This document shows, piece by piece, positions 31,890-41,219 of a stretch of DNA of 44,692 nt. Position 1 is the first letter of the stretch; every line of letters begins with the position of its first letter. A program made the position numbers and the translations under genes. Origin of the DNA: Microcaldota archaeon (GTDB lineage Archaea > Micrarchaeota > Micrarchaeia > Micrarchaeales > Micrarchaeaceae); contig JAKATX010000008.1 of NCBI GenBank assembly GCA_021818545.1, positions 1 through 44,692 on the forward strand. Reading direction: 5' to 3'. The notes beneath the pieces were generated by a model that was not told the DNA's origin, did no database searches, and saw only the letters and a program-made list of their open reading frames with translations.

Positions 31890-33080
31890 TCAACCCTTCC
31901 TGCCGACCTGGAGCCTTACTCCGCTAGGATCTCGTGTTATCTTTATATCGAGGTTCTGGTCGCTGAACAGCTTCTCAAGTTCCTCATAGGTGTAAGAGCC
32001 GAGGTTGTTTGCAGGTACGCCTTTGTCCTTCAGTATCGCATCCCTGCGTTCCTTCAGCTTCTCTTTCTCAGATTCGGCGAACTTTATTGACAATTTTGGA
32101 ATCTCTTTTGATTCGAACAGGCTTTCTATGTCGCTCATGTTTATGCTCTTGAAACCGGCATCCTGTAGTATGAAAGGCATGACCGCATCGAATTCGCCTT
32201 TTACTTCCTTGATTAAGTTGTCGACGTTCTCCTTCATCCCTGCGATGACGAATTCCGTATTGTTCAAGAAGCCGACGAAAGCGACCTTGGTCTTAGTCCT
32301 TATTATGTCCTGCAACAGCTGCGAGACCAGACGCAGTATTACCATGGCAGATTGGTTGCCGAACCTTCTTGCATAAACGCCCAGGTTGTCTATCGTGAGC
32401 GTGCCTATTACGTATTCGCCATTTTCCTTTATGGAGCGCTCAATCTCCTTTGATATGCGTTCCTCGTCAGGCAGGTCTATCAATGCATCAAAGCGTTTGC
32501 CCTTCTTCCTAAGGAATATCGTAACAAGCGCGCGTATCTCGCCAGGGTCGAACGGCTTCCTTACGTAGTAGTCCGCGCCGTATTCTATGCCCTTGAACCT
32601 GTTGCTGGTCGGATCCATGGCACTGACCAGTATGACTATCGTGTTGCTTAGCTCAGGGTCGCTCTTTATTGTCTGGCAGATGTCCAGCCCATTCTTGTTT
32701 GGAAGCATCAGGTCAAGGACGACCAAGTCCGGCTTGTTCGCCCTTATGAATGACATCGCCTCACCGCCATCGTATATCTGGCTAACATTGAAGCCTTTGC
32801 CTATCGTTATCGCCATTAGCTTGCTTATGCTCTTGTCATCCTCCACTATCAGAACCTTGTTTATCTGGGTGCCCTCATCCAGTATGTAGTATGTCATTAT
32901 GCCCCCGCTGTTCCTTGATGCTATCCTCTTGCTTGTTTCAAGTTGCAGTATCACGTCCTTCAGCTCGTTTTCGGGTATGCCACGGCTAAAGGCTATCTCG
33001 CTCAAATCGTTATAGGTGACCTGTTGGCGCTCGTTTATTATGAAAAGCAGATCGTTTGTGAAATCGTGTTCCCCCGACAT
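31890..33080 (-). CDS. Response regulator: winged helix, receiver and degenerate GGDEF-like domain
   Basis: 396 residues from ATG 33080. An N-terminal winged-helix-like region (about 1-65, TNDLLFIINERQQVTYNDLSEIA) precedes a receiver domain (75-195) with acidic pair E80/D81/D82, phosphoacceptor D123 (LVVLDLMLP), Ser/Thr at ILVSAMD and K175 (VRKPF). A GGDEF-like domain follows (about 225-320: IGTLTIDNLGVYARRFG, VAFVGFLNNTEFVIAG) in which the GGDEF signature is replaced by NNTEF, so diguanylate cyclase activity is unlikely. The rest is a charged coiled region. It probably receives phosphate from a histidine kinase (one is encoded at 34852-37134) and signals through DNA or protein binding. Confidence 0.82.
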   Translation of the reverse strand: MSGEHDFTNDLLFIINERQQVTYNDLSEIAFSRGIPENELKDVILQLETSKRIASRNSGGIMTYYILDEGTQINKVLIVEDDKSISKLMAITIGKGFNVSQIYDGGEAMSFIRANKPDLVVLDLMLPNKNGLDICQTIKSDPELSNTIVILVSAMDPTSNRFKGIEYGADYYVRKPFDPGEIRALVTIFLRKKGKRFDALIDLPDEERISKEIERSIKENGEYVIGTLTIDNLGVYARRFGNQSAMVILRLVSQLLQDIIRTKTKVAFVGFLNNTEFVIAGMKENVDNLIKEVKGEFDAVMPFILQDAGFKSINMSDIESLFESKEIPKLSIKFAESEKEKLKERRDAILKDKGVPANNLGSYTYEELEKLFSDQNLDIKITRDPSGVRLQVGRKG

Positions 33081-33245
33081 CCGTGCCACCCATAGGTTAT
33101 AGACAAAAAGGCTAATATTCCTTACCATTTTAGCTTTTTAAAAATTGCAGTTTAAGGCACTTTTCTATGGGCGCCATTACTGACTGCAGATGCGATCCCC
33201 TACGATAGTATTAAAAGATTTGGTAAAAAAGGCATTATCGGTTGG

Positions 33246-34328
33246 ATGGCTCTTGACAAAAACGACAAAAACATCCAGAAACAGCAGGCCATGCAGGCAA
33301 CCGCGCCACAAAATGGAAAGCGCAAGGGTAGTATAGTCCCAAAACTGATTGCCATAGTAATAGTACTTCTTGTGGCGTATTTTCTTCTAGGCTACTTAAG
33401 CGCCGCGCCTACAATAAATGTAACCGGCCTTACGGCACTTACCATAACTGCAGCGCCAAAGGTCATAATTGTAAATGGCACGTCTTACATGATATCGCTA
33501 GGATCTTATAATTCAGCTAAAAATGCCGTGTATGTATACTTGAATGCAGTGCCGCCATTCATTAATCCAGAATACAATATAACGCTTATTTACGGCACAT
33601 CGGTCAGGGTAAATCCGGGTAACTCGAGTTATGCCACAATCTTGCTTTCCCTAATCAGCGGCTCTTCGAGTTCTGCCAAAATAGATGTATCTCCCATACC
33701 GCAAGACCTACAGGAGAAGCCGAATTATTCTTATATATCGATTGTAAATACATCGCTATTGGGTTATAAGCACAACCAAAATATTGGAGCCATAAACACC
33801 ATTTCTGTGACCACAACAACGATAGCGGCTACCAGCACGCATACGACCAGTGTGCAGACCACCACGGTCAACCAGAATTACCAGGAGAATCAGACAGTTA
33901 TAGCTGCTCTTGAGAAGGGACTTTATTACCCGATAATGTTAAATTATTCCGTGGTCTATGCGAATTCCAGAAACTGCACTTCGAGCTTATACAACACGAC
34001 ATACAAGAGTTACTATGGCAAGGCTGCTTTTGGTCACACCGATTACATGAATACGAGCGCCCTGACCCCATACTCTCTCAACTATAGCATAGTTAACTAC
34101 GCGAACGGATATTCCACGGTTACTTACACTGCAACGTCACATTCGGCGGCAACTACCGGAGTGGCGCTAACAATGAATATAAGCAGGTCATCCGGAGTTA
34201 TAGTTAAACAGACAATACCGCTTTCAGGAGTTTATGGCGGGGCAAACGCTACGCAGCTTAATGCAGGCCTCAATAGCATGGCAAGGATAGGAAACGCCTG
34301 CGGCGTTGATGTGTTTTCCAGCTCATAA
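33246..34328 (+). CDS. Membrane-anchored extracellular protein, unknown function
   Basis: 360 residues. A hydrophilic 28-residue cytoplasmic start, one membrane helix (SIVPKLIAIVIVLLVAYFLLGYL, about 29-51), then an extracellular part with a beta-rich domain, a Thr-rich linker (TTTTIAATSTHTTSVQTTT, about 190-208) and a C-terminal domain with two cysteines (NCTS and NACGVD) that could form a disulfide. Sequons are frequent. It resembles the smaller anchored protein at 40487-41098 in layout, and both have the phrase SxLGYKxN. No family recognised. It is divergent from the response-regulator gene, with about 165 bases between starts. Confidence 0.68.
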   Translation: MALDKNDKNIQKQQAMQATAPQNGKRKGSIVPKLIAIVIVLLVAYFLLGYLSAAPTINVTGLTALTITAAPKVIIVNGTSYMISLGSYNSAKNAVYVYLNAVPPFINPEYNITLIYGTSVRVNPGNSSYATILLSLISGSSSSAKIDVSPIPQDLQEKPNYSYISIVNTSLLGYKHNQNIGAINTISVTTTTIAATSTHTTSVQTTTVNQNYQENQTVIAALEKGLYYPIMLNYSVVYANSRNCTSSLYNTTYKSYYGKAAFGHTDYMNTSALTPYSLNYSIVNYANGYSTVTYTATSHSAATTGVALTMNISRSSGVIVKQTIPLSGVYGGANATQLNAGLNSMARIGNACGVDVFSSS

Positions 34329-34384
34329 CCCCATTCCTCTTTGCGGACCGGCTTGCATCAGTGACCTTTCTGCGGTTCGATCTC

Positions 34385-34409
34385 ATCCCACCGCTAAAGC
34401 GCGTGGGAT
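34385..34409 (-). mobile_element. Solo IS200/IS605-like end hairpin
   Basis: ATCCCAC/GTGGGAT with an inner CGC/GCG, loop TAAA and a single unpaired C on the plus-strand 3' side. Read on the minus strand (AAATCCCACG...GTGGGATGA) it matches the 3' end of tnpB-type elements and has the same architecture as the hairpin at 44562-44582. No transposase or tnpB is next to it, so it is a relic end, a tiny non-autonomous element, or a terminator shared by the two convergent genes. Confidence 0.5.
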
Positions 34410-34424
34410 TTCCCGCTCACGATG

Positions 34425-34802
34425 TTAAAAAACAGCATGTAGTGATAACAAGAAAAGGACTATTATCACGCAATGGCTCGCGACGCAGTACACGCAGATG
34501 GCCCTAAGCCTAATTTGTATGCTGACAAGCCATGCTACGAGCAAAAGGCCCAACATGTTGTAAATCGCCACTATCAATGGCGGAATCGCATAGTATGAGA
34601 GAGGCAGCTCTATCAGAAAGAATGCCGCACCAAGTGCTGCGGTCTGGATACCAAGTAATTTGGGGTTTGTATCTAGCACTCTCTTGCAGTTTACAAAGCC
34701 GCCTTCAGGGCAATACAACCTTACCACTTTCATGCGGTAAAGCATTATGTAAAATGATATGAAAAGTCCAAGCAATGCCAAGGCAGCATAAACAATGTCC
34801 AT
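34425..34802 (-). CDS. Vitamin K epoxide reductase (VKOR) family protein
   Basis: 125 residues, four membrane helices. The family cysteines are present: C31 and C39 in the first loop (CPEGGFVNCKRVL) and the redox pair C103-x2-C106 (CVYCVASH) near the last helix. Archaeal and bacterial VKOR passes electrons from new disulfides to quinone and so drives disulfide formation in secreted proteins, a clear need here given the cysteine pairs in several secreted proteins. No fused thioredoxin domain; a separate DsbA-like partner is expected elsewhere. Confidence 0.9.
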   Translation of the reverse strand: MDIVYAALALLGLFISFYIMLYRMKVVRLYCPEGGFVNCKRVLDTNPKLLGIQTAALGAAFFLIELPLSYYAIPPLIVAIYNMLGLLLVAWLVSIQIRLRAICVYCVASHCVIIVLFLLSLHAVF

Positions 34803-34851
34803 TATTTACTGCCATTATCCGTATTGTAGCATCCGATGGGCATCGTACCAA

Positions 34852-37134
34852 CTAGTGTTGTTGCTTTTTCTTGGACTGCCGGCGGGTTATCGGCAAAGTG
34901 AAGATGAAGGTGCTGCCCTTACCTACCTCCGACTCTACCTTTATCTTGCCATGATGCAGCTTTATTATGTCCTTTGTTATGGACAGGCCGAGTCCCGTTC
35001 CTGTGCCTTCTGGCTTTACAAGGCCCTTCCTTGGGACTTGGTAGAACTTCCTGAATAGCTTCTGCTTGTCCTCCGGGCTTATTCCCATGCCTGTGTCCCT
35101 GACCTGTACCTGTATCTTCGTTCTGCTCTTCCTTTCAATGACAACGTAGATACCGCCAGATTCGGTGAATTTTATTGCGTTGCCTATCAAGTTTACGAAA
35201 ACCTGGATTAGCCTGTTTTGATCGGCAGTTATGCTTGGTGGATCGCACTTGGCATCCCACGAGAATTGAAGCCCCTTGTTTTGAGCAGCTTCTTCCAATG
35301 CCTTTATGCTGGGGTTGTTGCTCAGCTCTGCAAGATTAACTTCCTTGAAATCCAGTTCCACCTTATTGGCATCAAGCTTCGTGGCATCCAGTATCTGCTG
35401 TATTATCAACATAAGCCTGTTGGCCTCGTCCATGATGGTCTTTATGTTGTCTTTCTGCTCATCATTCATCTGGCCGAATTCTCCCTCATAAAGGAACTTT
35501 GAGAATCCGATTATGCTGGTTAATGGGGTCTTCAGCTCATGAGATATGTTATATATAAATTCAGACTTCAGTTCGCTGTTGCCTTCAAGCTTCTTTACGC
35601 GGTTGAAGTACTCCTTCAGCATGGTATCCTGCATTTGCATTTTCTCCTTTGTCTCCAGTTCCTTTATCAAAAGCATGTAATAGCCGTCGCTACCCTTCAT
35701 TTTAATAAGGCGGACGTGGTGTGTTGCAGGTATCCTGGACATGTCTTTCTTGAATAGATTTACGTAAGTATTGTCTGCCTTGCCGCCGTTCTTGACATAT
35801 GTTATGTCCCTGTCTAGCATGGATGGGTCCTCGTAGAGGGACCTTACGTCCTTACCGATGAGCTCGTCCTTATTGTAACCTAGCACGCGCTCCGGATTGA
35901 CATTGCATTCTTTGATGAAGCCCAAACTGTCTATAGTAAGCACAATATCGTTCGTTGCGCTTACGAAGTCCATGAGGTTCTCGCTCGCTATCTCTACGTA
36001 TTCTTCCATGTCCGCCTTAGAAACAGCTATTACGGCGCCATAGAATGACTTGGCCATCACTATGTGGGTCCTCACGAGGGACGAGTTGCTCGTTATAAGC
36101 CTAAGCGTTCCGGCCAAAATGCCCGAATTGGGTGGTTCTTGCTTATTTTCTCCTCCGGCCAGTAGCACCCGCCCTTCCTTGTCCGTTATATCCATCACCG
36201 ATTTGCCGATTAAGGAGACCTGCGGGTAGCCGATGAGCTGGCCGAACCCGCTGGTTGACTGCCTTATTATGAAATTATTGTCTATGAATACCACTGCTGC
36301 ATCATTGCTGTAGTCCATCGCGTTCAATGCGCTCTTTAACAGCAATGTAGAAGTAGAATTCATTAGTAGTACGTGAACCAGGCTATCGCTTATTTTAGTA
36401 ACGCTAATGGAATACGCAACTGGATCAGCGCCTTGCGCCATAACAAACTCGCTATGAAATCCTTTTGATAGCTGGACAAGTCCGGTGAAATCCGTGTTGA
36501 GCACTGCGCCGACTTTCACCTCGGATCCGATGCTTATGTTCAACGCCTTTATGGCGCTCTTGTTCGCCTTTATTATGTTGTTGTTGCTGGATACAAGGAG
36601 CTGCGGTACGCCATCGCTGAACGCCGCATCGAAATAAGTAGCTAGCTTGATGCTCTTTCCGCGTTCCTTCTTGTACATCAATGCATAGCCAACCAATGGA
36701 AGGCCCAACGAAAGGATTTGCATCATGTCGTTGCTGAACTTGTTCTCGAAGTTTGACAGCATCTCAAGCACGAAAACCGCCTTGCCATCAACAACTATCG
36801 GTATGGCAGCATAACTCTTGTAGCTCGCATTCTTGTATCCTATCAGCTCAGGGAATGCGGAGTATTCACTGAGTTGGTTGTCCACGTACACTTTCTTTGT
36901 ATTTGCAACATATTCGCATACTGCGCTATTACGCTCTTGGATTTCTGTAAGGATTGTCTTCTCTACGCCGAACATACTGCTTATAACAGTCGAAAGATTA
37001 GTTTGAATATCGTTATTTTCTGATGAGCCGCTCAGTACTTGCGATATGTCTAGCAGTAGCTTGCTGGTCGCCATGTTTTCGGTCATGCCGTCATCCGTAA
37101 TGCTGAGAACTGTGCCTAGTTTATATGATGCCAT
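34852..37134 (-). CDS. Soluble GAF/PAS sensor histidine kinase
   Basis: 760 residues without clear membrane segments. A GAF-like N-terminal region (about 20-155), two or three PAS domains (about 170-260, 270-370, 385-495), a short coiled linker and then the HisKA box with phospho-acceptor H532 (ISHELKTPLTSIIGFSKF). The ATPase domain carries the N box (VFVNLIGNAIKF, about 645-656), G1 (DTGMGI, 690-695), F box (KLFRKFYQ) and G2 (GTGLGL, 712-717). It should sense a cytoplasmic signal and phosphorylate a receiver; the only one in this window is encoded by the response-regulator gene 1.8 kb further along the same strand. VKOR lies 49 bases downstream. Confidence 0.92.
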   Translation of the reverse strand: MASYKLGTVLSITDDGMTENMATSKLLLDISQVLSGSSENNDIQTNLSTVISSMFGVEKTILTEIQERNSAVCEYVANTKKVYVDNQLSEYSAFPELIGYKNASYKSYAAIPIVVDGKAVFVLEMLSNFENKFSNDMMQILSLGLPLVGYALMYKKERGKSIKLATYFDAAFSDGVPQLLVSSNNNIIKANKSAIKALNISIGSEVKVGAVLNTDFTGLVQLSKGFHSEFVMAQGADPVAYSISVTKISDSLVHVLLMNSTSTLLLKSALNAMDYSNDAAVVFIDNNFIIRQSTSGFGQLIGYPQVSLIGKSVMDITDKEGRVLLAGGENKQEPPNSGILAGTLRLITSNSSLVRTHIVMAKSFYGAVIAVSKADMEEYVEIASENLMDFVSATNDIVLTIDSLGFIKECNVNPERVLGYNKDELIGKDVRSLYEDPSMLDRDITYVKNGGKADNTYVNLFKKDMSRIPATHHVRLIKMKGSDGYYMLLIKELETKEKMQMQDTMLKEYFNRVKKLEGNSELKSEFIYNISHELKTPLTSIIGFSKFLYEGEFGQMNDEQKDNIKTIMDEANRLMLIIQQILDATKLDANKVELDFKEVNLAELSNNPSIKALEEAAQNKGLQFSWDAKCDPPSITADQNRLIQVFVNLIGNAIKFTESGGIYVVIERKSRTKIQVQVRDTGMGISPEDKQKLFRKFYQVPRKGLVKPEGTGTGLGLSITKDIIKLHHGKIKVESEVGKGSTFIFTLPITRRQSKKKQQH

Positions 37135-37228
37135 GACAAAGTATATAAAAGTAGCCGCTAATTTCTTTATCGTCGGAACCTGCGCGGCATTTCCTGTCGG
37201 ATTTTAATCCGGCTGGTTGGTGGATTAA

Positions 37229-37888
37229 TTGAACTTTAAAGAGTTGTACGAAGGCGTTTTTTCCTTTGATGGGAAACTGGCGACCAGGAATTTTTCCGTG
37301 GGCAGGAAAGTCTATAATGAAGAGCTCATCAGATATGAAGGGTCTGAATACCGCACCTGGAACCCGTACAGGAGCAAGCTTGCCGCGGCCATATTGAACG
37401 GGCTCAAGAATTTTAAGATTGGAAGAGGCAATGCAGTACTTTACCTTGGAGCGGCCACCGGCACCACCTCTAGCCACGTGAGCGACATAGTTGGTGAAGA
37501 CGGAAGGGTGTACTGCGTGGAGATTTCAGAGAGGAACATGAGGGACCTCATAAGGGTGTGCGAATCCAGGGACAACATGCTGCCGCTACTCGGCGATGCT
37601 ATGCATACGGAAAAGTACAGCGATGTGGTAATGCCATGCGATGTGATCTATCAAGATATATCAGCCAGGGATCAGGCCCTGATAATTAAAGCGAACAGTA
37701 TTTTCCTAAAGAAGGGCGGATATGCCTATTTCATAATAAAGTCGCAGAGCATCGACATATCTAAGAAGCCGAAGGATGTTTTTGACCAGGAGTTGTCAAA
37801 GCTAGGCGACGAATTTGAGGTTGTAGAGACGCTTAGCCTTGAGCCGTTCGACAGCATGCATCTTTTTGCGGTACTTAGGAGGATGTGA
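37229..37888 (+). CDS. flpA: Fibrillarin-like rRNA/tRNA 2'-O-methyltransferase
   Basis: 219 residues. The catalytic subunit of C/D-box RNPs, which methylates rRNA and tRNA ribose guided by small RNAs. It has the N-terminal YEGVFSFDGKLATRN, EYRTWNPYRSKLAAAI, the SAM-binding VLYLGAATGTTSSHVSDIVG (about 70-89), VYCVEISERN, VIYQDIS and AYFIIKSQSID. Archaeal length is normal. The start is TTG at 37229; no ATG is available before the conserved N-terminal strand. The partner Nop5 and L7Ae genes are not in the window. Confidence 0.95.
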   Translation: MNFKELYEGVFSFDGKLATRNFSVGRKVYNEELIRYEGSEYRTWNPYRSKLAAAILNGLKNFKIGRGNAVLYLGAATGTTSSHVSDIVGEDGRVYCVEISERNMRDLIRVCESRDNMLPLLGDAMHTEKYSDVVMPCDVIYQDISARDQALIIKANSIFLKKGGYAYFIIKSQSIDISKKPKDVFDQELSKLGDEFEVVETLSLEPFDSMHLFAVLRRM

Positions 37889-37935
37889 ACGGGGCTCTAA
37901 TTTAATAAATTTTCTTGACATATAAATGTGATAAG

Positions 37936-38766
37936 ATGGATGTTAAGTCTTATATGGGTCAGATACAGGCAGCCGCGCAATCGCGCCAGATGTTCTGCGC
38001 ATATTGCGGGGCGCAGACGCCCGCAAACGGATCTGAGGGGATATGCTCAAACTGCGAGAGCCCGGTGTACCACACGCTAGACGGAGTGAAAGATGCCAGC
38101 CCTACCATAATAGAAGTGCTAAACAGGATAAACGACTGCATTGCTAGGAATGAATATGATGCTGCAGCTGCAGAATATGAGAAGCTCATAACCACGAACA
38201 AGGATGACGCCGACCTTTTCTATGTTGCAGGCTTATTTTACATAAAGTATTCGAATTATGAAGTAAGCAGGATAAACTACAAGCTTCCGGGTTTCATGGA
38301 GCAGAACTCGGCACAGAGGCACAAAGCCAATGACCTTACCTCCAAGGCCAGACTGCTTTTCAATAGAGCAGTATATATCAGCGATGTGGAAGTTGCAAAA
38401 GGCAATGACCAATTACGCCAGACCTATATACGCTTCCTTTGTTCCATAAAACTGCACAAACTCAGGGAAGCAAGCGGCAGCGTGGAAAAGATGAAGACGC
38501 TTGGCAACAATGCGATGGCGGCGTATGCGGAGCTCGTGCTTATGGCGAATTTGGGCAATTATGATTATGTCATAACACACGCGCAGGACCTTATAAACGC
38601 GCAAAGCTTTGCACTGAATGCTTCGTTCTATCTGTCTTTTGCACTATTCAAGAAGCGCAGGTACGGTGAATCCGAAATGATAGCCAAGGCGCTCAAGGAT
38701 AAGGTAGCCGGCAGCAATGTTAATGAACTTCTGGATGAAATCTACGATATGAAGGCATCATTTTGA
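37936..38766 (+). CDS. Zinc-ribbon protein with TPR-like helical repeats
   Basis: 276 residues from ATG 37936. A zinc ribbon near the N-terminus (FCAYCGAQTP...GICSNCESP, four cysteines) is followed by about 200 residues of paired helices typical of TPR-like repeats (NEYDAAAAEYEKLI, DADLFYVAGLFYIKY, NASFYLSFALFKKRRYGESEMIAKAL). Such proteins are scaffolds. I cannot name a partner. An AATAAATT TATA-like site at 37904-37911 predicts a leaderless message from 37936, so the upstream TTG 37915 is rejected. Its end overlaps the convergent gltX stop by 9 bases. Confidence 0.72.
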   Translation: MDVKSYMGQIQAAAQSRQMFCAYCGAQTPANGSEGICSNCESPVYHTLDGVKDASPTIIEVLNRINDCIARNEYDAAAAEYEKLITTNKDDADLFYVAGLFYIKYSNYEVSRINYKLPGFMEQNSAQRHKANDLTSKARLLFNRAVYISDVEVAKGNDQLRQTYIRFLCSIKLHKLREASGSVEKMKTLGNNAMAAYAELVLMANLGNYDYVITHAQDLINAQSFALNASFYLSFALFKKRRYGESEMIAKALKDKVAGSNVNELLDEIYDMKASF

Positions 38767-40476
38767 TATGAATATGAACTGCATCTTCTCCTTGTCGTCC
38801 AATATGCAGTATCCGAACCTTTCGAATTGCACTATGTCATGCTCATTCAGCTTCCTTGCATAGCCCTCGACATATCCTTGGACCGCCTTTAAGCTGTCTG
38901 GATTGTACTTGCCATGCTCGTCCATGATGCTGCCTGGCACTAGTACTGTGCATTCAATGCAATCGTTTTGCGGCACCCATTGTATTATCTTATCCTTCTG
39001 CGTGGCAGGGCCTGTTTCCCCCAGGATCTCATTTCCGGTTTCCGACACTTTTATGTCCATAAGGTCCTTTAGCCTTATTGTGTCGCCGCTCTTGATCGAT
39101 TTGGCGTCACTTCCGCTTATGTAGAATGCACTGCCTACCTCGTATTCGCGATAACCGTAATCATTCGAAGGATGCAGCTTCAATTTCGCGTTCATTGCAT
39201 TGGCATTGCCGATGGACAGCTTGACCGGGCTGCCAACAAAGAATAGGTGCTTCGCTATGGGGTCTATGTGCTTCTTATTCTCTGCGAGAAGCATGTCTAT
39301 GCTCATCATCGCGTCAGTGAGGCTCAAACCGAAGCGAAGGACAAAATCCCTTATTGCCTGTGCCTGTATGCCCCTTCTCCTGAGCGCCGCTATGGTGCCT
39401 AGGCGCGGGTCATCCCACGTTTTCACCAGACCGTCCTTCAGGAATGCGCGGATCTCCCTTTTTGCGGTTGCCACCTCCTTTATCCTTAATCTCGCCTCAT
39501 AGTGGAACCTTGGGGCTTTTAGGTCCAGAGACTTAAGCATCTTCTTGTTTATATCGCCCCATATTTCGTATTCCTTGCCTCTTATCACGTCGGTCACGCC
39601 GTTGATATTGTCTATCACAGGGGTGTTGACGTGATATGTTGGCCAGACAATGTACTTGCCGCCTTGCCTGAAGTGGCTGGCCTTCTTTATCCTGAAAATT
39701 GTTGGATCACGAAACGTGGCGTTCTCAGACTTCATGTCACCCTTAAGCCTTATTATGACCTGACCCGCATCATACTTGCCGGACAGCATCTCTTCGAATA
39801 TCTTTAGGTTCTCTGCAGGATCCTGTGCCCTATGCTGGCATTCCGACATATCGGCCCTTTTCTCTTTTACTATGTCTCCGCTGCACATGCATGCATAGGC
39901 ATCGTTTTGCCTGATTAGCCTGCGGCCCGCATCGTAAATCTTTTCTATGCTGTCGCTTGCGTAGTATTCTTTGGAGAACTTGACGCCCAGCCATGCAGTA
40001 TCCCTCTTTATGCCATCGACATACTCCTGCTTGCACTTCTCGGGGTTGGTATCATCGAAATACAGGAATATGGCACCTTTGTAGAAATTGGCCAGCTCCT
40101 CGCTGAGCAGGCACTGCTTTGCATTTCCTATCTGTATGTAGCCGCCGGGCTCCGGAGGGAACCTGGTGAATACGTGACCGTCTACTGCGCCTTCAACATT
40201 TATCCTTGGCTTTGCGGTCCTTTCCGCAGTTTCCTTCGCCCTCTGCTCGAACTCCTTTTCGAATGGGGCGTATGCCTTCTCCAGATCCGCTTTGTCCAGC
40301 GCGTTTACTTCATTGATTATTTCTTGGACTGATGCCTTAAGTTCTGGTATCGGTGTGCCCTTTGCTGCCTGTATGGACTTGCCGAGGACGCTGCCGACAT
40401 CGGCCTTCCCGTAATCAAGGGCGTTCTTTATTGCGAATTTCCTTATTATGGACCTTATATCCTCGCTAACTGCCAT
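38758..40476 (-). CDS. gltX: Glutamyl-tRNA synthetase with altered signature motifs
   Basis: 572 residues from ATG 40476 (GTGGT site just upstream). It charges tRNA-Glu, and in archaea tRNA-Gln as well, for later amidation. The archaeal class I layout is clear: an N-terminal helical region, FTRFPPEPGGYIQIGNAKQ, YFDDTNPEKCKQEYVDGI, FRDPTIFRI, VWPTYHVNTPVIDNINGVTDVIRG, TWDDPRLGTIAALRRRGI, then the beta-barrel anticodon-binding domain. The HIGH motif reads QIGN, with both histidines lost, and the KMSKS position reads roughly VATAKR. The lysine is kept. These changes are unusual for an essential enzyme (see findings). Confidence 0.93.
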   Translation of the reverse strand: MAVSEDIRSIIRKFAIKNALDYGKADVGSVLGKSIQAAKGTPIPELKASVQEIINEVNALDKADLEKAYAPFEKEFEQRAKETAERTAKPRINVEGAVDGHVFTRFPPEPGGYIQIGNAKQCLLSEELANFYKGAIFLYFDDTNPEKCKQEYVDGIKRDTAWLGVKFSKEYYASDSIEKIYDAGRRLIRQNDAYACMCSGDIVKEKRADMSECQHRAQDPAENLKIFEEMLSGKYDAGQVIIRLKGDMKSENATFRDPTIFRIKKASHFRQGGKYIVWPTYHVNTPVIDNINGVTDVIRGKEYEIWGDINKKMLKSLDLKAPRFHYEARLRIKEVATAKREIRAFLKDGLVKTWDDPRLGTIAALRRRGIQAQAIRDFVLRFGLSLTDAMMSIDMLLAENKKHIDPIAKHLFFVGSPVKLSIGNANAMNAKLKLHPSNDYGYREYEVGSAFYISGSDAKSIKSGDTIRLKDLMDIKVSETGNEILGETGPATQKDKIIQWVPQNDCIECTVLVPGSIMDEHGKYNPDSLKAVQGYVEGYARKLNEHDIVQFERFGYCILDDKEKMQFIFISK

Positions 40477-40486
40477 TATACCACTT

Positions 40487-41098
40487 TCATTTTGCAATGG
40501 ACACGTTGAATTGGTTGCTTATTATCGTGCCATTGGCGGACACCACGGCGAATACCTTTAACCTGAGCGAGGAGTTTACAGCCGGCGGGTTGACAAGGCC
40601 AAGCGTGGTGTTCAGGGCAGGCGAGGCGACGGAGACTGATTGGTTATGAAAATAAAGCTTGGTGTATTGCGGCAGGCTCACTATGGCTATCGCGGACACA
40701 TTTATGCCTAAAAGCGCGTTTGATGCGAGACCGTAACGTATTGCGCTCTGCAACCCATTAGGATCTATGCGTACAGTATATACGTCAAACTGATTACCAA
40801 GTGGCACATAGCTGCTTATGGAGCCGTTGGACTGCATCTTTGACAGTATACCGGATATTGCACCAGAATAATTTACCGATTGGCCCGATAACTTCACTAC
40901 GGAGTTGTTTTTGTATCCTAATATTGTAGAATTCACATAGCCAATCACAGGATAACCGGTGACTTGCTGGATCGTAGTCGTAGTAGTGGCCGTTGGCGTG
41001 TTGCCGAAGGACACGTACGATGAGACGAACATTATTGAAATTATTATAGTGCCTATAAGCAGTAATGCCTTGTTGTTCTTTTCTTTTTCTTTAGCCAT
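40487..41098 (-). CDS. Small membrane-anchored extracellular protein, unknown function
   Basis: 203 residues. A charged start (AKEKEKNNK), one membrane helix (ALLLIGTIIISIMFVSSYVSF), a Thr-rich linker (TPTATTTTTIQQ) and an extracellular beta-rich domain with sequons (NSTILGYKNNS, NYSG, NVSA, NQSV). It shares the general layout and a LGYKxN phrase with the protein at 33246-34328. Stop lies 10 bases before the gltX start, so the two may be co-transcribed. No family recognised. Confidence 0.65.
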   Translation of the reverse strand: MAKEKEKNNKALLLIGTIIISIMFVSSYVSFGNTPTATTTTTIQQVTGYPVIGYVNSTILGYKNNSVVKLSGQSVNYSGAISGILSKMQSNGSISSYVPLGNQFDVYTVRIDPNGLQSAIRYGLASNALLGINVSAIAIVSLPQYTKLYFHNQSVSVASPALNTTLGLVNPPAVNSSLRLKVFAVVSANGTIISNQFNVSIAK

Positions 41099-41219
41099 CA
41101 AAAAGCAGCCCTAAACAGCTTTAACCTAATAATCCGCTAACGGTATAAGGCAGATATTGATTGTGTTGAAAAGCTTTTATAGATATGGCATCAAAAGTAA
41201 TCTTACTGTAGGTAATTGA

